NCBI GenBank assembly: GCA_029561455.1
Contig: JAKQIY010000065.1
Span: forward strand, 149,501-213,500
Direction of reading: 5' to 3'
Source: a bacterium
Lineage (GTDB): Bacteria; Zhuqueibacterota; Zhuqueibacteria; Residuimicrobiales; Krinioviventaceae
Length of the DNA stretch: 64,000 bases
The notes below the pieces were generated by a model. It worked only from the letters and a program-made list of their open reading frames with translations. It was not told where the DNA came from and made no database searches. The position numbers and the translations under genes were made by a program. Below are positions 10,409-19,168 of the stretch, piece by piece (position 1 is the first letter of the stretch; each line of letters begins with the position of its first letter).

Positions 10409-12004
10409 ATGATCGAACAACAGGAAAAAATTCTCTTTGACAAATTTGAAATCCTGCAATGTATTAAAAAGGATTTAACTTCCTGTGTTTATATTGCCAA
10501 CCATATCTATCTCGGCAAAAAAATATTTTTAAAAACCCTGGCCAAAGATAAAATCTCCGACGAAGCAATTTTACATCGTTTTCAACGCGAAGCCAGATCG
10601 CTGGCGGCAATCAATCATCCCAACATCATCCAGGTATATGATTTCGGCAATTTTAAAGATTATTTTTACATCTCGTTTGAGTATTTTCCCAGTAGTGACT
10701 TGCGCTCGATCATCCTTGAAAAGAAAATTTCCGTCCAGGACAAGTTAGCTATTTTCAGCCAAATTGTTCAGGGGCTTGCAGAAGCGCATCAGCATAACAT
10801 CATTCACCGTGATATTAAACCGGAAAATATACTGGTCAATGCACAACACCAGGTTAAGATCGCCGATTTTGGCCTGGCGCTGATCAAGGATGATATTAAC
10901 CAAACCCGCCAGGACTCGATTGTCGGCACACCCGGATACATGTCGCCTGAACAGATCATGGGAGACGATCTTACACCTGCTTCGGATCTATTTTCGCTGG
11001 GCATTGCAGGGTATGAGTTGTTCACCGGTAATAATCCCTTTCTTGGTAAAGATGCCGGCGCCACGATCAACAATATTCTGGCTTGTGATGTTGTCACTTC
11101 ACTAGATGCTGAAACCGGCATTCCCGCTCAGGTCAGAGATATTTTCAAGCTGCTTTTACATAAAAACAAATCGAAAAGACCGGTATCGGCTCAGGACCTT
11201 TTACCCCGCTTTAATATAGGAGACAATCACACCACGGCTGTGCCGGCCAAAGCTTCAGTTCAGCGTAAAAGCGGTAAATACTATTTCGCTTTCATCTTGC
11301 CGGTTCTGCTGCTTTTTGTAATAATAATTGTTTTTACCCAGACCAAAGACATTAACAAACATGATGATCAAACTGTAATCATTCAAGATAGTACCCGAAC
11401 ATCGGCAGATTCTCAAAGAACCATAACCGTTGCTGATTATAATAACACCATTGAAAACGATAATAAACTTACTGCCGGCTTGAAAACTAAAAGTCCTGTC
11501 CCGGAACCCGCTCCAGGTTCTATGCCTAACAATAACCAGTTATTGCCAGATTTGCCGGGAAAACTGTTTATCCAATGTTTACCCTGGGCTGATGTGTTTA
11601 TTGATGATGAAAAAATTGAAACTACCCCGGTTGATGAACATATCAACATAGAAGCAGGTTTTCATGAACTGGTTTTGCAACACCCGGATTATCCCCCCGT
11701 ATCCAGGAAATTAACCGTAAAACCGGGCGAAGTAATAACCGTATCGGTCAACCTGGACACGCTGGTAGGCTACCTGCTATGTCGTGTTTATCCCTGGGGG
11801 AATGTTTATGTCGATAATAATTTCATCGGACAAACGCCATTGCAACGCCCGGTTTGTCTTTTGACCGGCAGACATGTACTTACCCTGAAAAATGATAATT
11901 TTGGAAAATTTGATGATTATATCACTATAGCTAAAATGGAAACCCTGAAATATAAATTTAATTTTGAGCGCCTGATAAAGCCCGATGATTCTGTAAAACC
12001 ATAA
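10409..12004 (+). CDS. Serine/threonine protein kinase with transmembrane helix and two PEGA domains
   Basis: A 531-residue Hanks-type kinase. The catalytic lysine is about K42 (IFLKTL), the catalytic loop is HRDIKPEN (Asp about 135), and DFG and GTPGYMSPEQ are intact. The glycine-rich loop is degenerate: where GxGxxG is expected the sequence reads CIKKDLTSCVY, so nucleotide binding may be atypical. A single membrane helix at about residues 289-309 separates the cytoplasmic kinase from an exported C-terminal part with two PEGA domains (both with a PW-x-V-[FY]-[IV]-D motif). PEGA domains often bind cell-surface components, so this is a transmembrane sensor kinase. It lies between the GAF-type sigma-54 activator and secreted proteins, and may phosphorylate that activator. 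Confidence 0.92.
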   Translation: MIEQQEKILFDKFEILQCIKKDLTSCVYIANHIYLGKKIFLKTLAKDKISDEAILHRFQREARSLAAINHPNIIQVYDFGNFKDYFYISFEYFPSSDLRSIILEKKISVQDKLAIFSQIVQGLAEAHQHNIIHRDIKPENILVNAQHQVKIADFGLALIKDDINQTRQDSIVGTPGYMSPEQIMGDDLTPASDLFSLGIAGYELFTGNNPFLGKDAGATINNILACDVVTSLDAETGIPAQVRDIFKLLLHKNKSKRPVSAQDLLPRFNIGDNHTTAVPAKASVQRKSGKYYFAFILPVLLLFVIIIVFTQTKDINKHDDQTVIIQDSTRTSADSQRTITVADYNNTIENDNKLTAGLKTKSPVPEPAPGSMPNNNQLLPDLPGKLFIQCLPWADVFIDDEKIETTPVDEHINIEAGFHELVLQHPDYPPVSRKLTVKPGEVITVSVNLDTLVGYLLCRVYPWGNVYVDNNFIGQTPLQRPVCLLTGRHVLTLKNDNFGKFDDYITIAKMETLKYKFNFERLIKPDDSVKP

Positions 12005-12008
12005 AAAA

Positions 12009-12023
12009 CGGTACGGTTTTTGC
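12009..12023 (+). promoter_or_regulatory. Candidate sigma-54 (-24/-12) promoter
   Basis: CGGTACG-N4-TTGC: the GG and GC doublets are separated by exactly 10 bp, as sigma-54 requires, and TTGC is a perfect -12 element. The -24 element differs from TGGCACG at two positions. It starts 5 bp after the kinase stop and about 36 bp before the kelch-protein start codon. Confidence 0.5.
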
Positions 12024-12058
12024 GCTTAAAATGTGTAGATTAACAAACGGAATGACTT

Positions 12059-13369
12059 GTGAAAAATAAACAAATAAAAATAGCGGTTTTCTTCTTGTTG
12101 ACTTGTCTGAATACAGTTTACGCTAAAGCCCGTGAATGGGAAGTGTTGGAAGTCGGTATGCCCTTCCCGGTTTATAATGGGGAAAGTATCCTTTATAATT
12201 CCCGTATTTACATACTTGGCGGCTATAATCCGGCAACCAAAATGCCGACCGATACAATCCAGGTGTTTGATCCTGTGAGCAAAACCTGGGAATATGCAGG
12301 GAAAATGAGTTCCAAACGGGCCGGGTTTGTTGCCGATTTGTACAATAACTCATTTATAATCTATGGCGGAACAACCGGCGATACGAGTAAAATTGAGGGA
12401 ATTGAAATATGGGACTCGGTCGGAACCCCTGATATTATTGGACTTTCCGACACAACCAACAGAATCAATTCTACCGGCGGTATTTACAATGATTGTATGT
12501 ACATTTTTGGCGGTTACACCGGTATAACTCTAAACGACAGCGCCGCTCCCTACATTCTGGAATTTAGCATACCAGAATCAAGAATATCATACACTTATGA
12601 CAACACTGTATATGACGGTCAATTGCTCTACCAGGAACTTTCTGCGCTCTATGATGATAGTTACTATTTATTCGGCGGCGTGTTTTTCGGAGTCTCCAAA
12701 AAAATCAATTACTTTAATATAACCAACAAGATATATGAACGAATTCGGCCGGATCTGTTTGAAGCTCGCGCTGGTGGTAAGGCGATTACTGCTCAAAATA
12801 ATGAAATTTTCATTATCGGTGGTTTCAACGAAGCGCAAAATGCTCTGGCTACAACGGAAATTTTTACAATCATTGAAAAAGGGCAGCAATATCAAATATC
12901 TCCAGGCCCGGCGTTAAATTACGCCCGTAAACAATTTATGGCGGAATTGTTTGATGATTATATCTATGTTTTTGGCGGCCTGGATGAAAACGACAAGATC
13001 GTCCCCTACATCGAAAGGTTGCCGGTTATCGAAAGCAGCACTCCGGTGAACAATGAAAAAGATGAGTGCTCTTCAAAGAAACAAGGAGTCTCAAATCATT
13101 ATTTATTATCAAATTATCCAAATCCATTCAATGCTGCAACGACTATATCAATCCATCTTGAGGATGAGAGTTTGCTAAACCTCGATATATATTCTGTTCA
13201 GGGCCGTAAAATAAAGACACTGGTAAATAACATGTTACCCCCGGGGAATTATCAATTCCATTGGGATGGAACTGATGAAAAGAATAATCCGGTAGCCAGC
13301 AATTTGTATTTTTGCAAATTAACCACCCGTGATAATACTGAATTCATTAAAATGTTGCTGATTAAATGA
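12059..13369 (+). CDS. Secreted kelch-repeat protein with type IX sorting domain
   Basis: A 436-residue protein starting at GTG with a signal peptide (cleavage near residue 22-24). Residues about 30-330 contain kelch-type repeats, seen as recurring IYILGGYN, FIIYGG, MYIFGGY, YYLFGG, IFIIGGFN and IYVFGGLD strands spaced about 50 residues apart, consistent with a beta-propeller. The C-terminal 85 residues are a Por sorting domain starting at NYPNPFNAATT. It is probably a surface-exposed binding protein. The stop codon overlaps the start of the following DUF5683 gene (ATGA), so the two are translationally coupled. Confidence 0.87.
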   Translation: MKNKQIKIAVFFLLTCLNTVYAKAREWEVLEVGMPFPVYNGESILYNSRIYILGGYNPATKMPTDTIQVFDPVSKTWEYAGKMSSKRAGFVADLYNNSFIIYGGTTGDTSKIEGIEIWDSVGTPDIIGLSDTTNRINSTGGIYNDCMYIFGGYTGITLNDSAAPYILEFSIPESRISYTYDNTVYDGQLLYQELSALYDDSYYLFGGVFFGVSKKINYFNITNKIYERIRPDLFEARAGGKAITAQNNEIFIIGGFNEAQNALATTEIFTIIEKGQQYQISPGPALNYARKQFMAELFDDYIYVFGGLDENDKIVPYIERLPVIESSTPVNNEKDECSSKKQGVSNHYLLSNYPNPFNAATTISIHLEDESLLNLDIYSVQGRKIKTLVNNMLPPGNYQFHWDGTDEKNNPVASNLYFCKLTTRDNTEFIKMLLIK

Positions 13370-14187
13370 TTATAAAACAAAAACTTGCAGTGTTTTTTTC
13401 TATTTTCCTTTTCTTCTCCGCATGTGCGTTTGGGCAATATGGGGAAGTGGAAATAGATATTATGGAACAGCATTTCAGGAATTTTGAATACGATCAGGTT
13501 ATTGCAATTGCCGACCAGGTGCTGCTCAATAAAGACCGTCTTGCCCGGGAACAGCTTGTTACCATACATAAATTGCGGGCATTATCGAATTACTCCTTGC
13601 TGCAAATGGATGTTGCCCTGCAAGACTTTATTGAAATCCTGAAAATCGACCCGGATTTTAATCTGGACCCGGTAACAACCTCACCCAAAATTGTCACTTT
13701 TTTCAATGAAATCAAGACCGGTTTGCAAAGCTACGAATCGTCCAGGCAAACCATTGAAATTAAAAGAGATACTGTACGCATAACATCCGACAACACCATG
13801 TTATTAAGAAACATGGTCGCCCGCTCCTTGGTCATTCCCGGCTGGGGCCATTTGTACCTGCGTAAAACCGAAAAAGGCGTGGTGTTGTTTTCACTGGGCG
13901 TTGCTTCCATGCTGGGGTCGGCTTATTATGTGTATGATTGCTACTATTCGCAAAAAGCCTATTTAAATGCCAACAATCCGGACCAGATTGCGAAAAAATA
14001 TGCAGCCTTTAACAGCGCTTATAAAAATCGCAACCTGTTCCTGACTGCCTATGCGCTTCTTTGGGTGTATAGTCAAACCGATGTCCTGTTCTCACAAAGT
14101 AAAAAGCTTAATTATAAAATTATTTTCTCCGTTACGCCGTCCGGGGAATCATCAACACCGTCTATTTGTTGTTCCTTTCACTTTTAA
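13366..14187 (+). CDS. Exported TPR-like protein with DUF5683 domain
   Basis: A 273-residue protein with a signal peptide (SACAFGQ). Residues about 30-115 form a helical, TPR-like region (FRNFEYDQVIAIADQVL ... ALQDFIEILKIDP). The C-terminal part, from ARSLVIPGWGHLYLRKTEKGVVLF onward, matches DUF5683, a small membrane domain with several hydrophobic segments. Such proteins are widespread in the FCB group, and their role is unknown. The start overlaps the kelch stop codon. It could help assemble or anchor the kelch cargo in the envelope, but that is inference from position only. Confidence 0.8.
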   Translation: MIIKQKLAVFFSIFLFFSACAFGQYGEVEIDIMEQHFRNFEYDQVIAIADQVLLNKDRLAREQLVTIHKLRALSNYSLLQMDVALQDFIEILKIDPDFNLDPVTTSPKIVTFFNEIKTGLQSYESSRQTIEIKRDTVRITSDNTMLLRNMVARSLVIPGWGHLYLRKTEKGVVLFSLGVASMLGSAYYVYDCYYSQKAYLNANNPDQIAKKYAAFNSAYKNRNLFLTAYALLWVYSQTDVLFSQSKKLNYKIIFSVTPSGESSTPSICCSFHF

Positions 14188-14213
14188 TATTGAACTACGC
14201 AAAAAAATCACAG

Positions 14214-14238
14214 GTACGAAAAATTTGCGTACTTTTTT
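14214..14238 (+). terminator. Intrinsic terminator after the DUF5683 gene
   Basis: Stem GTACG / CGTAC extended by AAA/TTT pairing with one bulged base, followed by six T residues. It ends the cluster 7908-14187 before the VWA operon. Confidence 0.6.
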
Positions 14239-14369
14239 AAGGGGTAATTCATATAAAAAACCCCTGCAAAAAAAATATATTGGGCAATAAAAACTCTATA
14301 CTGAATAAAAATAATAATTAAAGCACTTTTCCCTTTAATAAAATTAAAAAATTTTTTTTACGTTTCTAG

Positions 14370-14385
14370 TGGCATCATTATTGAT
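14370..14385 (+). promoter_or_regulatory. Candidate sigma-54-like promoter of the VWA operon
   Basis: TGGCAT-N5-TTGAT, with the -24 GG and the -12 doublet spaced by 10 bp. The -24 element matches TGGCAC except at the last base; the -12 GC is replaced by GA, which weakens the call. It lies about 54 bp before the VWA start codon. Downstream, AAACCC and GGGTTT (14386-14416) could form a leader hairpin. Confidence 0.35.
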
Positions 14386-14438
14386 AAACCCCGGTTGTAC
14401 TCGATCATCAGGGTTTTTCTAATCGTTTTGGAGGGATC

Positions 14439-16796
14439 ATGAAAATTTTGTTTACAGTTCTACTAGTCATTCTGGTTATTTTCAATTCAACATCCCAGGC
14501 ATTTGATAAAAGTGATTACGATATTACCGAATCTCAGGGCTTGTTAAAAACTACCACAACAGCGATTTCAAATTACGGCAGCCACCTGGCAACAACTGCC
14601 AAGTTGGAATACAGTCTCATCACCGGCGGCTATTTCACTATTGGTACACTCTCCGGTTCATCCACTTCCACTCTGGATGATAACTGCGGTATCTCCTTTG
14701 GCCATCCCTACGCCATGACCTCTTATCCCCTGCTGGGCATCGACGGCGCCTGGGAGAAATTCGATATCCTTCACTCCCCGCTTGGCGATCTGTCTCCGCA
14801 AAAAAACCAGGATACCCTGCGCGTGCGCTTTACTCACAATGCCGTTCTGGTCGATTTCCTGATCGCTCCCGCCCAGTCCGGAGCCGCTCTGCAACTGGCG
14901 CTCACCATGAAAAATACCGACACCCAAAATCACTCCTGCGGCGGCGCCATTGTGTTCGACCCGGCGCTGGGCCGTAATGGCGACGGCGCCTTGTTTGTCA
15001 ATGAGCAACCCCTCGCTGTCGAATCGGTTCTGTCCGGCGCCGGCCTCAATTCTTCGCTAGCTGTATATGAACGGAACTCGCTTGCCAAAGGGATGGGCGT
15101 TTCCCTCTCCCTGCCCGACCAGCCCAGTCGCCTCATTGCCGCCAACTGGCCCGATATTTTGAACAACCCATCACATCAACATACAATCACACAAGCAAAA
15201 CATCTCTACGACCTGGTTCTGAAACTGGTCTGGGATGAAATCACTATGACACCGGGGCAGACAAGGTCTCTCTCTGCAACCATCGCCCTTGCAGAAGCGG
15301 ATTTTTCCGCCCCGGTCTTTTTACGTTCGAATTTACCCAACGCGCTTACTCTCAGCAATAATGTGCTGTTCCCCAAAGACCTCACCGGCACACTCCAGTG
15401 TATCAACACCGCTCATAATAATTATAATAACGCCCGGCTGTTGTTTGACAGTCCCTATGAAGTATATGCCGAAGCGGAATTTGTTGATCTTACCATTCCC
15501 GCCGCCGGGCTCTCTACGCCGCTTGAACTGCACAGCCGCGAAATTTATGAAGAAAAAATTGTCAAATTCTGCATTATCTGTACCCATAACGGCGCCGTGC
15601 TGGATAGTCTTTCCCGGTATATCTATATTCCCGCCACCCCGGTTTCCGATACCGGACTGCTGGTTACTATCGATTCTCTGGATATTACCAACTATCCAAA
15701 CGTCAACATCATCTTTAGCAGCGAAATCGAAGAAACCGGCCAAAAGCTGTTAAACCTGCGCCGGGAGAATGTATTACTATATCAAAACATGACTCCCATA
15801 TCCAGGTTTACCTTTGCCAAAGATACCACCGGGGGAGTTAGCGCCGCCGATATTATTTTTGTACTGGATGTAACCGGAAGTATGGGAAATATCATCAATG
15901 CCGTTAAAAATAATATCATAGAATTTGCCGATAGCCTGTCGCAAAGGAATGTCGATTATCGTCTGGCTATGGTTACTTTTCTTGACATAATTGAAAATGC
16001 TTATCCGTTTACCAGCAATGTTAATGATTTTAAGAACCTGGTTGCCCAGCAGAACGCGCATGGCGGCGGCGACGCACCGGAAAATTCGTTAGACGCCCTG
16101 CTGAGAGCTTCGCAATATGATTTCAGAGTAAACGCCAAAAAGATCATTATTTGGCTCACGGATGTTAATTATCATATTGCCGATAATGTAACGTCGCAAA
16201 CCATTCAGCAGGTGGTCAACGCTTTATTAGAAAAAGAGTTGCTGGTTCATGCCATCGGGCCGGAATCGTATAAACAGCAGTACTATGATCCCTTTACCAT
16301 GGCTACCGGCGGTAATTATTATAACATCTATGGTAATTTCCGTGATATTCTGTTAGATATATCCCGTATAAAAACCCAGGATCGCTACCTGGTTTCATAT
16401 AAAAGAGACCAATATAATACATTACCCGAAAATCAGGTTATGGTTAAAGTCCGTTATGCAGGACTGGGTGGGGAAGCTTCGATTATCTATTATCTTCTTG
16501 ACATTATGTCTCCAGGTAAATCCCTGGTTTGTTATCCTAATCCCTTCAACCCGGAAGTCAAGATCACAATTAATAATCAAATGAATGGAAAAGGCCAGGT
16601 ATCAATTTATAACCTGCTGGGGCAGAGGATAAAGAATTTTGAATTGCACAACAATAGGCCACAGCAAATTCTCTGGAACGCCCGCGATGAACAGGGCTTG
16701 GCGGTCAGTAGTGGATTATATATTGTGCAATTGGAATTGCATAATAAAAACGGCCAGGTGGTTCGCGAATCACAAAAAATTATGTTTCTGAAATAA
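14439..16796 (+). CDS. Secreted VWA-domain protein with type IX sorting domain (paralogue 1)
   Basis: A 785-residue exported protein. Residues 1-21 form a signal peptide. Residues 45-413 form a large beta-rich domain I do not recognise, nearly identical to the same part of the next gene. A von Willebrand factor A domain spans about residues 470-655, with the metal-binding MIDAS motif DVTGSMG. The last 80 residues are a Por sorting domain (CYPNPFNPEV). VWA domains bind ligands through a divalent metal, so it is probably a cell-surface or secreted binding or assembly protein. GGAGG lies 4-5 bp before the ATG. It is followed by its paralogue after about 20 bp and heads a four-gene operon of VWA-type cargo. 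Confidence 0.87.
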   Translation: MKILFTVLLVILVIFNSTSQAFDKSDYDITESQGLLKTTTTAISNYGSHLATTAKLEYSLITGGYFTIGTLSGSSTSTLDDNCGISFGHPYAMTSYPLLGIDGAWEKFDILHSPLGDLSPQKNQDTLRVRFTHNAVLVDFLIAPAQSGAALQLALTMKNTDTQNHSCGGAIVFDPALGRNGDGALFVNEQPLAVESVLSGAGLNSSLAVYERNSLAKGMGVSLSLPDQPSRLIAANWPDILNNPSHQHTITQAKHLYDLVLKLVWDEITMTPGQTRSLSATIALAEADFSAPVFLRSNLPNALTLSNNVLFPKDLTGTLQCINTAHNNYNNARLLFDSPYEVYAEAEFVDLTIPAAGLSTPLELHSREIYEEKIVKFCIICTHNGAVLDSLSRYIYIPATPVSDTGLLVTIDSLDITNYPNVNIIFSSEIEETGQKLLNLRRENVLLYQNMTPISRFTFAKDTTGGVSAADIIFVLDVTGSMGNIINAVKNNIIEFADSLSQRNVDYRLAMVTFLDIIENAYPFTSNVNDFKNLVAQQNAHGGGDAPENSLDALLRASQYDFRVNAKKIIIWLTDVNYHIADNVTSQTIQQVVNALLEKELLVHAIGPESYKQQYYDPFTMATGGNYYNIYGNFRDILLDISRIKTQDRYLVSYKRDQYNTLPENQVMVKVRYAGLGGEASIIYYLLDIMSPGKSLVCYPNPFNPEVKITINNQMNGKGQVSIYNLLGQRIKNFELHNNRPQQILWNARDEQGLAVSSGLYIVQLELHNKNGQVVRESQKIMFLK
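14571..15677 (+). repeat. Long direct repeat, copy 1
   Basis: A 1107-bp block inside VWA paralogue 1 that aligns without gaps to 16949-18055 at a constant offset of 2378 bp. The two translations differ at about 12 of 369 residues by hand count. Sequence on either side is clearly less similar. Confidence 0.9.
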
Positions 16797-16816
16797 TTAT
16801 GACGGGAGGAATGACA

Positions 16817-19150
16817 ATGAAACGAATCGCTTGGATTGCTCTAGCTTTAATTCTTTATTTTCACCCGGTATTAGCGTTGGACAAAGACGACTTTGATCTC
16901 CAGGAACAACAAGGATTATTAAAATCCGTTACAACATCTTCAATTGCCAATTACGGCAGCCACCTGGCAACAACCGAAAAGTTGGAATACAGTCTCATCA
17001 CCGGCGGCTATTTCACTATTGGTACGCTCTCAGGTTCATCCACCTCCACTCTGGATGACAACTGCGGTATCTCCTTTGGTCATCCCTACGCCATGACCTC
17101 TTATCCCCTGCTGGGCATCGACGGCGCCTGGGAGAAATTCGATATTCTTCACTCCCCGCTCGGCGATCTGTCTCCCCAGAAAAACCAGGATACCCTGCGC
17201 GTGCGCTTTACTCACAATGCCGTTCTGGTCGATTTCCTGATCGCTCCCGCCCAGTCCGGAGCCGCTCTGCAACTGGCACTCACCATGAAAAATACCGACA
17301 CCCAAAATCACTCCTGCGGCGGCGCCATTGTGTTCGACCCGGCGCTGGGCCGCAATGGCGACGGTGCCTTGTTTGTCAATGAGCAACCCCTCGCCGTCGA
17401 ATCGGTTCTGTCCGGCGCTGGCCTCAATTCTTCGCTAGCTGTATATGAACGGAACTCGCTTGCCAAAGGGATGGGCGTTTCCCTCTCCCTGCCCGACAAG
17501 CCCAGCCGACTCATTGCCGCCAACTGGCCCGATATTTTGAACAACTCTACACCTCAACATACTATCACACAAGCAAAGCATCTCTACGACCTGGTTCTGA
17601 AACTGGTCTGGGATGAAATCACTATGACACCGGGGCAGACAAGGTCTCTCTCCGCAACCATCGCCCTTGCAGAAGCGGATTTTTCCGCCCCGGTCTTTTT
17701 ACGCTGGAATTTGCCTACTGCTCTGACGCTCAGCAATAATGTGCTGTTCCCCAAAGACCTGACCGGCGCGCTCCAGTGCATCAACACCACTCATAACAAC
17801 TATAATAATGCCCGACTGTTGTTTGACAGTCCCTATGAAGTATATACCGATGCGGAATTTGTTGATCTTACCATTCCCGCCGCCGGGCTTTATACGCCGC
17901 TTGAACTGCACAGCCGCGAAATTTATGAAGAAAAAATTGTCAAATTCTGCATTATCTGTACCCATAACGGTGCCGTGCTGGATAGTCTTTCCCGGTATAT
18001 CTATATTCCCGCTACCCCGGTTTCCGATACCGGACTGCTGGTTACTATCGATTCTTTGATCACCTCTTCTTACCCGGATGTTAATATTATCTTTAGTGGG
18101 GAGGTGGAGGAAACCGGCCAAAAACTTTTAAACCTGCGTAAGGAAAATATTTTTCTATATGAAAACAATAGCAGAATTTTAAGCTATGACCTGGAAAAAT
18201 TCCAGGGAGGGGGCTCAGCATTAGCAGATATAGTATTTGTTCTTGATGTAAGTGGCAGTATGGGAGATGAAATTAACCAGGTTCGTAATTATCTGGGTGA
18301 ATTTGCCGATAGTCTTGTTGCCCGGGATTTTGATTATCAAATTGGAGTAGTGACGTTCAGTACTACAATTGATCTGGTAATAGATATGACTAAAGATATT
18401 AACTTTATTAAAACCAAACTCAGTCAAATAAACTTATGGGGTGGTGTTGAAGATTCACCTGCCGCTTTATATCGCGCCACCCAATTATCACTTCGACCGG
18501 GTAGTAAACGAAATATAATATGGGTAACAGACGAAGAATACCCGGAAACAAGTTATACTAAAACACAAATAGTTAACAGAATGTTGGAAATGGATTTTAG
18601 AGTACATGGAGTCGGACCCTTGTATTTACAGACAACCTGGTTCAATCCCATTGTATTACCTACTGGTGGTAATTTTTATGACATAACCGGGAATTTCAGA
18701 GATATACTTTTGGATGTCAGTCGTATGAAAGTTCAGGATAAATACAGCTTAACCTACAAAAGTCCTGGTAATATTGGCGCCAATACAATTCGGCTACAAA
18801 TTCATTATGCCGGTTTAGGTGGTGAAACGACAACAAGTTATTCTGTACCAACTTTTAGCCGAATTGCAAATGCCTTGGTTTGTTACCCCAACCCCTTTAA
18901 TCCTGAGGTTAAGATTAATATTAACGCGTCGCAAGAAAGTGTTGGCCAAGTGGGTATATATAACCTGTTGGGGCAAAAAATTAGACAATATGAATTATAT
19001 AAAAATTCTCCGCGCCAAATAATCTGGAATGCCAGCGATGAACAGGGTTTACCGGTTAGCAGCGGAGTGTATATTGTTCTGTTGGAATTACATGATAAAG
19101 ATGGTAATAAAGTCAGTCGTGAATCACAAAAAATATTATACTTAAAGTAA
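16817..19150 (+). CDS. Secreted VWA-domain protein with type IX sorting domain (paralogue 2)
   Basis: About 777 residues, with the same architecture as the preceding gene: signal peptide, unknown domain (residues 45-413), VWA domain with intact MIDAS DVSGSMG, and a Por sorting domain (CYPNPFNPEV). I choose the ATG at 16817 because GGGAGGA lies 6 bp upstream; the ATGs at 16799 and 16811 lie before or touch that site. The N-terminal domain is about 97% identical to paralogue 1, while the VWA domain has diverged strongly. The two may therefore share a partner through the N-domain and bind different ligands through the VWA domain. Confidence 0.87.
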   Translation: MKRIAWIALALILYFHPVLALDKDDFDLQEQQGLLKSVTTSSIANYGSHLATTEKLEYSLITGGYFTIGTLSGSSTSTLDDNCGISFGHPYAMTSYPLLGIDGAWEKFDILHSPLGDLSPQKNQDTLRVRFTHNAVLVDFLIAPAQSGAALQLALTMKNTDTQNHSCGGAIVFDPALGRNGDGALFVNEQPLAVESVLSGAGLNSSLAVYERNSLAKGMGVSLSLPDKPSRLIAANWPDILNNSTPQHTITQAKHLYDLVLKLVWDEITMTPGQTRSLSATIALAEADFSAPVFLRWNLPTALTLSNNVLFPKDLTGALQCINTTHNNYNNARLLFDSPYEVYTDAEFVDLTIPAAGLYTPLELHSREIYEEKIVKFCIICTHNGAVLDSLSRYIYIPATPVSDTGLLVTIDSLITSSYPDVNIIFSGEVEETGQKLLNLRKENIFLYENNSRILSYDLEKFQGGGSALADIVFVLDVSGSMGDEINQVRNYLGEFADSLVARDFDYQIGVVTFSTTIDLVIDMTKDINFIKTKLSQINLWGGVEDSPAALYRATQLSLRPGSKRNIIWVTDEEYPETSYTKTQIVNRMLEMDFRVHGVGPLYLQTTWFNPIVLPTGGNFYDITGNFRDILLDVSRMKVQDKYSLTYKSPGNIGANTIRLQIHYAGLGGETTTSYSVPTFSRIANALVCYPNPFNPEVKININASQESVGQVGIYNLLGQKIRQYELYKNSPRQIIWNASDEQGLPVSSGVYIVLLELHDKDGNKVSRESQKILYLK
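16949..18055 (+). repeat. Long direct repeat, copy 2
   Basis: The second copy of the 1107-bp block, inside VWA paralogue 2. It starts at the same codon position (residue 45) as copy 1 and ends at the same codon (residue 413). Confidence 0.9.
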
Positions 19151-19168
19151 CGGACGGGAGGAATTACA

